This document shows positions 37,169 to 46,300 of a DNA stretch of 64,000 bases, piece by piece; positions within the stretch are counted from its first letter, which is position 1, and every line of letters begins with the position of its first letter. The DNA lies in assembly GCA_963786975.1 (NCBI GenBank), contig CAWBBE010000007.1, positions 49,980 to 113,979 of the forward strand, in the 5' to 3' direction. The stretch comes from Palsa-506 sp963786975 (GTDB taxonomy: Bacteria > Actinomycetota > Actinomycetes > Streptosporangiales > Streptosporangiaceae). Under the pieces are notes generated by a model, which saw only the letters and a list, made by a program, of their open reading frames with translations, ran no database searches and was not told where the DNA came from. The position numbers and the translations under genes are program-made.

Positions 37169-37460
37169 ACAACGGCCGTGCCTCAGCCAGGACCGATGTG
37201 CGCAGCAGCGGGTGCAGGGCCCGCACCGAAACCAGGTCGACCGGGCGGCCGAACAGCTCCGCGAGCTCGTCCGCGAGCTGCTCGATCTCCCAGCCGAGAC
37301 GGCGCCCGGTTCGCAGCGCGTAAAGAATGTCGATATCGCTGCCCGGCCGCGCCGTGCCGCGAACCCGCGAGCCGAATACCTTCAGCTCGGCGATCCCGTA
37401 CCTGTCGCAGACGGCGGCCAGGCGGGCCTCGTCGGCTTCCACGCCCGGGATGATCAGCAC
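37158..37460 (-). CDS. MNT-domain nucleotidyltransferase antitoxin
   Basis: 100 residues with the minimal nucleotidyltransferase motif GSRVRGTARPGSDIDIL (GSx10DxD) near 30-46. In type VII toxin-antitoxin pairs it AMPylates and silences the HEPN partner encoded directly downstream. GTG start. Sole intact member of the pair. Confidence 0.83.
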   Translation of the reverse strand: MLIIPGVEADEARLAAVCDRYGIAELKVFGSRVRGTARPGSDIDILYALRTGRRLGWEIEQLADELAELFGRPVDLVSVRALHPLLRTSVLAEARPLYAA

Positions 37461-37814
37461 AGCTCCAGATTATCCCGGGACCTGCGGTCAGCGCCTGCGT
37501 GGCCAGTGACACGCCGGACTGCGACGCCAGAATGTCAGCGAGGCCCAGCTACGGCCCGCACCTCATATATCCGTAATTAACAAATTACCTCTAGGTCGCC
37601 CTGCGGGTGTCGCTGCGCGATCGGCTTCGCCGAACCAAAGCCAGCGGCCACTCGCCAGGATGCGGCGCCTAGGAGGAGGACGGGAGAACTAAGGACCACG
37701 ACTGGCCCCGGCCCCACAGCAGGCCCTGCGAGCAACCGATTAGGTGCGGGTGCCAGGGGCAGATATCTACATGTAGCAGGTAATCCCGGTCGGGTGCTGG
37801 AAGGCTGTGATGTT
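37461..37814. other. Intergenic, no gene seen
   Basis: About 350 bases with no supported coding frame, locally somewhat lower in GC near 37560-37590. Confidence 0.4.
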
Positions 37815-38189
37815 ATGACCACGAACGCCTCCAAGTCGGGGCAGTTGCCTCCCCAGCACGTGGTGAAGCGTACGCGCATGGGCGGGGTGTGGTTCGCCGC
37901 GGTGGCGTTCGCCGTCGTGCTCGTCCTGCTCCTGATCTTCATCCTGGAAAACAGCCAGAAGGTGGACATCAGTTTCTTCGGCGCTCACGGTCACCTGCCG
38001 CTGGGTGTGGCGCTCCTTTTTGCCGCAGTACTGGGCATCCTGCTCGTGGTCGTCCCCGGCACTGCCCGGATTATCCAGCTTCGGATGACGGCTCGCAGAC
38101 ATCAGGGGACCGACGCCCGGCAAGGTGTGAGCACCCCGGCTTCACAGGACAGCGCAGAACGCGCGCCCAGCGGGCCTGGCAAGACATGA
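37815..38189 (+). CDS. LapA/DUF1049-domain membrane protein
   Basis: 124 residues with two hydrophobic segments (FAAVAFAVVLVLLLIFILEN and LPLGVALLFAAVLGILLVVV) and the family motif ENSQKVDISFFG between them. LapA-domain proteins are small inner-membrane proteins; actinobacterial roles are unknown. Start at ATG 37815. Confidence 0.8.
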   Translation: MTTNASKSGQLPPQHVVKRTRMGGVWFAAVAFAVVLVLLLIFILENSQKVDISFFGAHGHLPLGVALLFAAVLGILLVVVPGTARIIQLRMTARRHQGTDARQGVSTPASQDSAERAPSGPGKT

Positions 38190-38449
38190 CCGACCTGCCC
38201 CGTAGCGTGATTGACGCCTATCCAAGACGCCCGGGTCCTTCCGGCCTGCCTATAGACGCCGGATCTTGGCCGCTGCCAATCCGATGCTGGCGCGAAACAG
38301 CACGCCACCGGACGGTCCCGCACGGCACCGGCCAGACCGACAACCCTGCTCTCATCCAAGAAACCAGACAAACTCAGACGGCCTCAACACGGCCTGAGCC
38401 CGTGGCGAGCGGGCCCGCCGCTGAGCGGCCCAGCTGAGCGGAGGACCCG

Positions 38450-38611
38450 ATGCTTGCCTTTTTTCTGCTGCTGGTGATCGTGGCGATGGTGCTGGGTATC
38501 GTGGGCGTTGCCGCGAAGGGCCTGCTGCTCCTGCTGTACATCGGCATCGCCGTGTTCATCGTCGCCCTTGTGCTCGCCACCCTGCGGATGCGGCGGCGAT
38601 CCCGCAAGTGA
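38450..38611 (+). CDS. Small hydrophobic membrane protein
   Basis: 53 residues, almost entirely hydrophobic (FFLLLVIVAMVLGIVGVAA, then LLLLYIGIAVFIVALVLATL) with a basic tail RMRRRSRK. ATG at 38450 has a perfect GGAGG five bases upstream, which supports real translation. Similar tiny hydrophobic proteins accompany stress genes in Streptomyces. Confidence 0.7.
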   Translation: MLAFFLLLVIVAMVLGIVGVAAKGLLLLLYIGIAVFIVALVLATLRMRRRSRK

Positions 38612-39127
38612 TCGGCCCGGTAATTCCCCTCCGATCGCCTTTGATGCAAGCGTCTGCGGGAGAGCGGATGATGATCCTGGCCGCCGCAGCCGCTCCGGTA
38701 GATGACCTGCCGGTCCCGCCGGGCTCCGCTCCATGGCACCCATCATGCAGCAGGCCCTGATCGGATGGCATGCCCGCTGGGTGCCCGCACGGGCAGGCAA
38801 TGGCGGTTAACCACGGCAATTCGCAGGAACCTCGCCCCAGCTCCGACCAGGTCACCGTGTCGGCAGGTCAGAAATGAATAGCGACACCGACCTCTGAAGC
38901 TGATAGTCCGAGTTCGTTCGCCCCTAGTGATCGCTACACTCCAAGTCGGGGGTGGGACTCGCCGTCCTTTACCTGCCTGACTGGAGCTACTCGGCCGACG
39001 CGACCCCCCAGCGGCCCTGCCAGGTGCTCTGTGCCTGTCTGGTAGGAGGGTTATGGACAGCGCCGACAACGCTACAGCGGTTCAGGTAACTAACGCGGTT
39101 TTCCGCACCGCTACCTCGGCCCTTGGG
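38612..39127. other. Intergenic, no gene seen
   Basis: No supported coding frame. It abuts the 3' end of the transposase gene, so part of it may be insertion-sequence end; I could not find a matching inverted repeat. Confidence 0.4.
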
Positions 39128-40885
39128 TCAGGCGAATTGGAAGTGGAGCAGGCGCCCGCCCCACCAGGGGACGGTGGTGTCGGCGGGGAGGTCGGCGTGG
39201 CGGAGGACGGGTGAGTAGGCGCGGCGGTTGATCTTGACGGTGATGCTGGCGCCGTTGCTGATTATCTCGCCGGGGGTGTCCAGGAACCGGCGCTGGAGGG
39301 TGTCGGGGGTGGCGCCGTGGTAGTTGCCGGGCAGGCGCAGGCGGAAGGCGGCGGTGAGGGCCTGGGCTAGCACGCACAGGATTACGTCGAGGTCGACGTT
39401 GAGGTTGACGGCGCTGGACAGGGCGTCGGCGCAGAATGCCTGGATGATCTCGGCGAGGCGCTGCTCGATGGTCATCCGGCGGGCGTAACGCTCGATCAGC
39501 GCCTTGGTCTTGATCTCGTAGTCGTTGGTGATGATCACGGTGGGGGCCTCGCGGCCCAGGCCGGTGATGATCAGCTGGCGGACGGTGCCCGGGTAGCTGG
39601 TGAGCTTCACGCCGGCGCACTCGTGCACGTGTGGCCGGTTGTGGCGGCCGGGCCGGTCCAGGGTGATCTGCTTGAAGTCGTTGCTGGTGAGGGCATTGAT
39701 CTGGCGGACGAGGCTGGGTGAGCGCATCCGCAGGGTGGCGAATTTCACGCCGCGGTCATCCAGCTCGCCCAGGATCTGCTGGGTGGTGACCTTCTGGTCC
39801 ATGATCAGCATGCGCGGGTCTGATCCGGACACCTGTTTCCAGTGGTCGCAGAACGCGATCACCTCGCGGTTCTGGGTGGCCTTGGTGAGGTCGGCGTTGG
39901 CGTAGACCAGGTTGTGGGTGCCGGTGTCCTGGGCGAAGAACGTCAGCACGCTGCGGGAACGCTGAGACCGGGCAGGCACGTAGTGCTTTTCCAGGGCCGG
40001 GTCGTGGCCCCAGTGCATGACCGCGTGAAAATCCAGGTCGAAAATTGCCTCGTCGCTGGCGGCGAGCCCGGCGGAGATCATCCTGGCGTCCAGGGCGGCC
40101 AGGAACGCGCGCTGGTGGTCGTGGGACAGCCGGTAGGAGTAGTCGGTGAGCGCGGTCTTCTTCGGCAGGACCGACAGCCCGGCCAGGAGCGCTGGGGCCG
40201 GGTCGCACAGCAGGTCATCGACGTGGGACACGCGCCGGGTCGCGGTGAGCTTGAGCGCCAGCAAGGACAGCAGGTAGCCGGCCGCGGGGATCGCCCTGGA
40301 GCCGGGGTAGCCGGCCGCGGCAACCACCGCGGGCAGGTCGAGGGCGACCAGGTCGGGGATGGTCAGCAGCAGCCCGGCCATGGTGGTGTAGCAGCGCCGG
40401 GGCAAGGCGGTGAAGTCGATGAGGGCGGCGGCCGGCAGCCGGGTGTCCCGGCCGGAGGTGGCCGGGCTGATGCTGGCCCCGGGCCCGGGGCCGCGCAGCA
40501 GCCGGCCGAATCCTTCCTCGCGCAGGATGTCGCTGACGGCAGTACGGCCCAGGCCGGTGCCTTCCCGGGTGAGCCGGGTGCTGATCTCGTAAATCGACAA
40601 GCCCTCGCGGCGCAGCTCGATGACGCGGCCGCGGGCGGCGTCCTTCTTCGGCGCGCTCTTGCGCCCGGGAGCGCCCCGCGGCGCGAACACGGTGAGCTTT
40701 CCCGCTCGCAGGTCGCGGACCAGGGATGCCAGCGCGGCGCGGGTGTAGCCGGTGGCGTCAGCGGCCAGCTGCAGCGATGCGCCCTGATACAGGTAGGCGC
40801 GCAGCGCCTCGTAGCGGCGCTGGTTCACCTGCTGCGGGCCGGCCAGCAGCTCCCACCCCGGGCGTGGGGCCGATACCGCGGTCAT
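39128..40885 (-). CDS. DDE transposase, IS4-like fold
   Basis: 585 residues. N-terminal helix-turn-helix (LQLAADATGYTRAALASLV) and a second winged-helix stretch, then an RNase-H-type core with candidate Asp in AIFDLDFHAVMHW, Asp in RMLIMDQKV and Glu in RYARRMTIEQRLAEI. Complete frame from ATG. No terminal inverted repeats recognised, so it is called from the protein only and the exact IS family is left open. Confidence 0.78.
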   Translation of the reverse strand: MTAVSAPRPGWELLAGPQQVNQRRYEALRAYLYQGASLQLAADATGYTRAALASLVRDLRAGKLTVFAPRGAPGRKSAPKKDAARGRVIELRREGLSIYEISTRLTREGTGLGRTAVSDILREEGFGRLLRGPGPGASISPATSGRDTRLPAAALIDFTALPRRCYTTMAGLLLTIPDLVALDLPAVVAAAGYPGSRAIPAAGYLLSLLALKLTATRRVSHVDDLLCDPAPALLAGLSVLPKKTALTDYSYRLSHDHQRAFLAALDARMISAGLAASDEAIFDLDFHAVMHWGHDPALEKHYVPARSQRSRSVLTFFAQDTGTHNLVYANADLTKATQNREVIAFCDHWKQVSGSDPRMLIMDQKVTTQQILGELDDRGVKFATLRMRSPSLVRQINALTSNDFKQITLDRPGRHNRPHVHECAGVKLTSYPGTVRQLIITGLGREAPTVIITNDYEIKTKALIERYARRMTIEQRLAEIIQAFCADALSSAVNLNVDLDVILCVLAQALTAAFRLRLPGNYHGATPDTLQRRFLDTPGEIISNGASITVKINRRAYSPVLRHADLPADTTVPWWGGRLLHFQFA

Positions 40886-41207
40886 GCCGTTGATCTACCA
40901 CAACGGCTCGGTCACCCGACGTGGCTCACTCGCGCCCGGTAACACCCTTCTCATGCCTTTTTGCTGCTGTATGAGCATTCGAAATCCGGGCAGTTCGCCC
41001 GCAAATGACTCAAGTCTCGTTCAGATAACAATCATCAACCGAACGAGATCTCCCGCACTTCGGCCCTTACCCCGCCGTGGCTCCGCAGGCAGGCTCTCCG
41101 TGAGATCGCAGGCCAGTGACCAGGCTCTCTTCACAGGCCTGCTGAGTACCCGGCCGCACTGGGGCCGATTTACCGGAGCGGAAGTCCGCGCTAACCATCG
41201 CACGTCT

Positions 41208-41543
41208 TGGCGGTGGCCAGGAAAGAGGCGGATTCCCTGGCTGACGCTGGGCACGATCGCGGCAGGCGGGGCGACCGGCGCACTGGCCCGCTGGGGCCTC
41301 GATGAGGTGTTCCCCCATGCCGCAGGAACCTTCGACTGGACGACGCTGGGTATCAACGTGGCCGGATGTGGCCTGATCGGGGTGCTGATGGTTGCCATCA
41401 CCGAGGTCTGGCATGCCCACCGGCTGACCGGCCCGTTCCTGGGCGTGGGTGTTCTGGGCGGCTTCACCACCTTCTCGGGATATATCGTCGATATCCAGGA
41501 ATCGGTCACCGCGGGGGAGCCGCAGGCCGCGCTGGTCTACATG
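41208..41543 (+). pseudogene. Fluoride channel (CrcB/Fluc) lacking its C-terminus
   Basis: Reads WLTLGTIAAGGATGALARWG, TLGINVAGCGLIGVLMVAIT and FLGVGVLGGFTTFSGYIVDI, the hallmark FluC segments including the GGFTTFS motif. After ALVY (41540) the frame runs into antisense sequence of an SDR gene, so the last helix is lost. No fluoride riboswitch seen upstream and no clear start codon. Confidence 0.8.
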
Positions 41544-42240
41544 ATGAAGCCGGCATCTTCGGAGGCGAGGAAGCTCACGGCGTGGGCGATGTCGCCGGGA
41601 GCTCCCATCCGCCCGGCGGGCACCGAAGCGATAGGCCTATCTGATTTCGGCGGGGACGTCGGCGTGGCGCTCGACGGGGACGAAGCCCGGTGCGACCGTG
41701 TTCACTGTGATGCCGGACGGGGCGAGCTCGCGCGCCCAGCTGCGGGCCAGGCCTATCTGTGCGCTCCTGGACGTGGCATGCGCCGACCTGCCAGGAGGCG
41801 GCTGGCCGGCGACCTCGGAGTCGATGTGCACGATGCGGCCGTAGCGCCGGGCCTGCGTCCCGGGCAGCACCGCACGCCGAGCAGCACCGAGCTCTTGACG
41901 AAGAAGTTCAGCTGGGCGAGCTGGCCGGCCCAGGCCACCTCGGTCACCGCGGCTTCGGGCTGCGGGCCGGTGGCGTTGAGTACCAGTACATCCACCGGGC
42001 CGAAACGGCCGGCGATCGCGGCGACCAGCTCGGCAACCTGCTGCTGGTTAGTGACGTCCGCACAGAACGCCTCGGCGGCGCGGCCGTCGTCACCGATGCT
42101 GCGGGCAACCTGCAGTGCCTGCCGGTCGCCTCGGGGGACACTTACCGCGACGGCCAGGCCGTCATGCGCCAGACGCCGCGCGATCGCGGCGCTCAGGCCT
42201 CGCGAGCTGCCTGTCACCCAAGCGACACACGATGCGTAGC
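41544..42240 (-). pseudogene. Short-chain dehydrogenase/reductase, frameshifted and 3'-truncated
   Basis: VTGSSRGLSAAIARRLAHDG (NAD-binding glycine motif), DVLVLNATG, then in shifted frames IGLARSWARELAPSGITVN and TVAPGFVPVERH, and VPAGRMGAPGDIAHAVSFLA ending at the junction with the fluoride channel fragment. At least two frameshifts and loss of the C-terminus; not functional. Confidence 0.75.
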
Positions 42241-42917
42241 CGGCATGTGGCGGCGATCATTTACTCCGCTCAGCGCACTGGGCCGGCTCCGGCGCCGCGC
42301 GGCCAGGCAGGCGCCCTCGGCGGCGGCCGTCCGGGTCCCCGACACGGGACGGGTGGGGCGCCCAGCCGGCTCGGTCAGCGCCACCGGCGCGACCGGGCTG
42401 GGATGCACGTTCCTGGTTTCCTCGTCCCGCTGATGGCTGCTGGCCTCCTCGCACTGCTCGCGCTGCGGACGTACCCGCGGGACGTGGCGACTGCCCAGCC
42501 CTCCGCCGAGGAAGTCAGAAGGTCGGCTCACCTTCAGCAGGCGAATCCTCCTGGGGATCGCGGCGAACCTGGCACCTGATCGCGACCAAGTGCCGCTGAT
42601 CGCCGGACGCCTGGCGTCCACCCAGGACACCCTGCCCCGCCCGGGGTATCCGTGCACCACCGGGCGGCGCGGAAAGGTGGTTATGCCGGGCAGCCACGGG
42701 TAGCGGCGCCGGCCGCGCGGAACGTGGCCAAGGCCCGGCCCTGACCAGTGCGGGGGATGACCGGCTGCGTCATGCGCGTCGTGCAACGGCGGCAGGCCGA
42801 CCCCTGTGGCCCCGTTCTTTCGTCGAGTGTGTCGGGTGGCCGCTCGCGGGTAGCAGCAGCGCAGTGATTGTCTTCCAGGCGCCGGGCTGGGCTCAGTTCC
42901 CGCGGCGGCGGGTCAGC
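42241..42917. other. Non-coding stretch, no gene seen
   Basis: Several open frames exist on both strands but none has a recognisable protein or ribosome site. Confidence 0.4.
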
Positions 42918-43019
42918 GTGCTGACCTACGTGCTCGCGGCGCTGACGGCGTGCGCGAATGCCACCTTTTCTGTGCTGCAGCGCAAGGCCAACCGGGCAGT
43001 GCCGCGGAAGGAGAACCTG
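42918..43019 (+). pseudogene. EamA/DMT transporter N-terminal fragment
   Basis: VLTYVLAALTACANATFSVL followed by QRKANRAVPRKENL is the start of an EamA-type permease; coding similarity stops there, 28 bases before the DUF2254 gene begins. Confidence 0.55.
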
Positions 43020-43047
43020 GCGGCCCGTGCCAACGGGGGGAGGCCGG

Positions 43048-44282
43048 GTGTCGATGGTCTCTCTTGAGCGTGTGCGAGACGAGCTCCGGTCGATGTTCTG
43101 GCTGGTGCCCGCGGCGTGCGCCGTCGTAGCCATCGGCGCTGCCGTGGGGCTGGTCGTCCTGGACCACGTTCTGGGGCAGGTGTCCACCGGAGTGCTGTTC
43201 CCGGGACCGCCGGCCGGGGCCCGCAGCTTCCTGTCCTCGATCACCCAGGCCATGATCGCTTTCACCGGGCTGGTGTTCTCCATCACCATCGTGGTGCTGC
43301 AGCTGACCAGCGGGCAGTTCTCGCCACGGGTGCTGCGGGCCTTCCTGCGGGACCATGGCATCCAGTTCGCGCTCGGCGTCTTCATTTCCACCTTTGTGTA
43401 CGCCATGGTCGTGCAGCGGGCCGTCACCGGCTCGGCCGGCCATCATCCCTTCGTGCCCCGGATCGCGGTCACGGGCGCGTTCATCTTGGTGCTGGCCAGC
43501 GTCGGGCTGTTCATCTTCTACATCCACCACGTGGCCAACATGATCCGGGTGGCCACCATCGTCACCAGTCTGGGGATCGAGTCCCGGGAGCTGCTGGAGC
43601 GCCGCTACCCGGCCGCCCAGCCCGCAGCGGGCTCCGCGCCGGACCTGGGCCCGGCCGTGCGCATCGTGGCCGCGGCCCGCGCCGGGGGTGCTGGTCTCGG
43701 TCAACGAGAGGGCACTGGTCCGCCTGGCGTGCCAGGCCGGCTGCGTGGTGGTGCTGGCGGCGCGGGTCGGCGACTTCCTGCCCGCGGGGGGCCCGCTGGT
43801 GTGCATCCATCCCGGCGAGAGACGGCCCTGGGCCGGGTATCGACGGAGCCCGCCTGCTGGCCGAGGTGGCCCAGGACACCGAGCGCACCATGGAACAGGA
43901 TCTGGCGTTCGGGTTCCGCCAGCTGGTGGATATCGCTGAGCGGGCCCTGTCACCCAGCGTCAATGATCCGACGACCGCCTGCCAGGCCCTGGATATGCTC
44001 CATGATCTGCTGCGCCGGCTGTCCGCGAGGCATCTGCCCAGCGGCCGTCTGCGCGGCCCGGACGGCTCGCTGCGCCTGATCGTGCCGCAGTACAGCTTCG
44101 CCGACTTCGTGGACCTGGCGGTCCAGGAGATCTGGCGCTACGGCTCTGACGCTGCCCAGGTGCCCGGCCGGATCACCGCGATGCTGGCAGACCTGTCCGC
44201 GGTGGCCCTGCCGGAACACCTTCCCGTCCTCAGGCACTGGGCGGCGAGCATCGGCGGTTCAGCAGGCCGCCGGTCATCCTGA
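43048..44282 (+). pseudogene. DUF2254 membrane protein with two frameshifts
   Basis: Four membrane helices in the first 170 residues (MFWLVPAACAVVAIGAAVGL, MIAFTGLVFSITIVVLQLTS, FALGVFISTFVYAMVVQ, FILVLASVGLFIFYIHH) and the C-terminal family block FGFRQLVDIAERALSPSVND. One extra base near 43684-43688 and another near 43820-43835 move the frame twice. GTG at 43048 follows GGGGGGAGG. Function of the family is unknown. Confidence 0.78.
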
Positions 44283-45268
44283 TGCGGCACCGAGGGCGCC
44301 GGGAACGCCGGGATTATGCCGGCCACCAGGCCCGGCAGGGCGTTCCGTAACGGGGCAGTCGACGTGACAGGCGAACCAGAGCGGGTCATCCCGACATAGG
44401 CCATGGTGATCAGCAGCGGGCCAGTACCGGCGGCCCTATCTCCATGTTGTACCGGGCATTGGCCCACCCGCCCCACTTCTGCGCGATGCCACGTGCATGC
44501 AGGTAGAAGCTCTGCGGCCCGCTCGCGACAATCGCCGCCGCGGCGACCGGCGGCGCCGTCGTGGCCATCCGCTGGCCGAGGAAACCCCGCCACGCCCGCG
44601 ACGGGGATCACGGGGCCGGGGGGCAACGGGCAGCCACATCATCTTGTTACCGAACTGGCGCTGTCGTGCTCGGCAAGTTCCGGCCGCCGGGGTCAGGGGC
44701 GGACAGGCTGCGCTCGAACCGGTCAGTCTCGGCATCCCTTATCAGCAGCCTGCTCTGGTGCACTGCGCTGGGCATCAGATTCATGTGCTTCCTTCCGGTG
44801 GGGAAGGGCTCCCTCACTGGACACCAGGCTCCACGCCCGTAGCCGCTCTCCGGCTCCAGCTGGCGGTAGGCATTGTGGTCCTCGATGGCTGTTCTGGATC
44901 AGGACGGCGAGCGACGCTGCGCCTGACCTCCGGCGGGCGAATTTGTTTGAGGACGCCGCCGCTGGGAAGCAGCAGCCGAGATGCCGGGGGCAGCGAGGTC
45001 AGCCAGGTTAGCGGCCTGGGGGATGGAGGCAAGATGACATCATTTCCTGGGTCAGTGCCTCTGGGCGTGTCGCTGGCCGCGGCTGCCCGCCACCCTGGGT
45101 GGGCCAGAATCCAGCGGGGGGCTGTGTCATGGTGTCTGGCGGCAATCCTGGCGTGCCGCGGCATCAGCCGTCCGCTGCCGGGCGGGAAGCCGTGACAGGA
45201 ATCGCGGCTCACCTGCCCGGCGGGGCCACTACCGCAGCGGTCCCGGCAGCGGAGGCAGCACGATCGCA
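44283..45268. other. About 1 kb without an intact gene
   Basis: The minus strand near 44400-44560 reads FYLHARGIAQKWGGWANARY and NMEIGPP, which looks like coding sequence of an unrecognised protein but has no start, stop or length. Otherwise nothing supported. Confidence 0.35.
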
Positions 45269-45435
45269 GATGGCCGTCACTTTGGCCTCTGACATCATCC
45301 TGGCCTGCTCTGGGGGTGGCCTTCCCGGCTATCGTCCTGACCGCTCATTACCGCGGGCTGCGGCGCTACGTCGCCCTGTCGGCCGGCCCGGCGTTCGTGC
45401 TGCTGTCCGCCTTGCGGCGCCGTCAGAAGGTGGAT
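45269..45435 (+). pseudogene. Cytochrome bd oxidase subunit I (cydA) fragment
   Basis: MAVTLASDIILACSG followed one frame over by AFPAIVLTAHYRGLRR corresponds to the first helix and loop of CydA. It ends within 60 residues. A remnant only. Confidence 0.5.
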
Positions 45436-45759
45436 GAGCAGGACGAACGCGACGTCACCAGGGCCGGCCTGCCCGGCCTGCGAGCGGCGGGCAACGCCGT
45501 CGCCGGGAACCACGGCGACGAGCCCGGCTGCGAGGCACCTGAAACGCAGAATCGCGGGATGCCCGGCCCGGGCGTCGCAGCAGTAGCCGTCCTGGTCGGA
45601 GCCAGGTGGCGAGAGTGCGAAAGAACGACCGGGAGAGCAGGGAGGCGAGACCGTGGTGAAGACCTAATCGGGCGGCACGCCGCAGGCCGGCCGACGGCGG
45701 GGTCGCAGGCCGCCACATCGGCGGCCTTGTCCCTGTTGCAGGCAAGACCGGAGGAGCAT

Positions 45760-46227
45760 ATGCCTGACATTTGTGACCTGATCCTGGGTGACCACGAAAC
45801 CTTCCGCCGCCGGTTAGCCGGACTCGACGAGCAGCGCGGGCGGGGAACCGCCGCCCGGCAACAGCCATGGGAACCCCTGGGCGGGCTCCTGGATCTGCAC
45901 GCCGCGGCTGAGGAGGAAGTGTTCTGCCCCCGGCTGCTGCGCCGCGGCCAGGACGCGCGGGCCGAGACCAGCGGCGCCATCGCCGATCACGACGCTGTCG
46001 CCAGCGCAGCCCGCCTCCCGGCGGGCGGCGAGGAATGGTGGCAGGCAGTCCGGCAGGCCAGGGAACAGAGCAGCGACCATATGGCCGAGGAGGAGCGAGG
46101 CGCCCTGACTGACTTCCGCGGCAATACCCCCGCGGAGCTGCGTCAGGAGCAGGACCACGCCGGCGGGCGGCGGCTCCGGGCAGAAGACAAGGATCTGCAA
46201 GGCTACGTCGAGGGCCAGGCACCGTGA
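45760..46227 (+). CDS. Hemerythrin-like HHE domain protein
   Basis: 155 residues. Metal-ligand pattern of an HHE cation-binding domain: LGDHETFRR, LLDLHAAAEEEVFCPRL (HxxxE), IADHDAV and SSDHMAEEERGAL (HxxxE). Di-iron proteins of this type sense or bind oxygen or nitric oxide. ATG with GGAGGA upstream. 73 bases before the GH15 gene on the same strand. Confidence 0.83.
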   Translation: MPDICDLILGDHETFRRRLAGLDEQRGRGTAARQQPWEPLGGLLDLHAAAEEEVFCPRLLRRGQDARAETSGAIADHDAVASAARLPAGGEEWWQAVRQAREQSSDHMAEEERGALTDFRGNTPAELRQEQDHAGGRRLRAEDKDLQGYVEGQAP

Positions 46228-46300
46228 GCCAGCCAGCCCAGCCCGCCCGGTCATCCGCAGATGCCCGGGTGTCCCGGGCCCAGCTGCCGGGGCCGGGGCG

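Noticed and set aside
39842..40942. Long plus-strand frame opposite the DDE transposase
   Set aside because: Gly/Val/Gln-rich shadow of the transposase gene without any motif.
40886..41207. Possible fluoride riboswitch ahead of the CrcB fragment
   Set aside because: I searched by eye for the conserved GATGG...CCGCTAAT-type core and did not find it.
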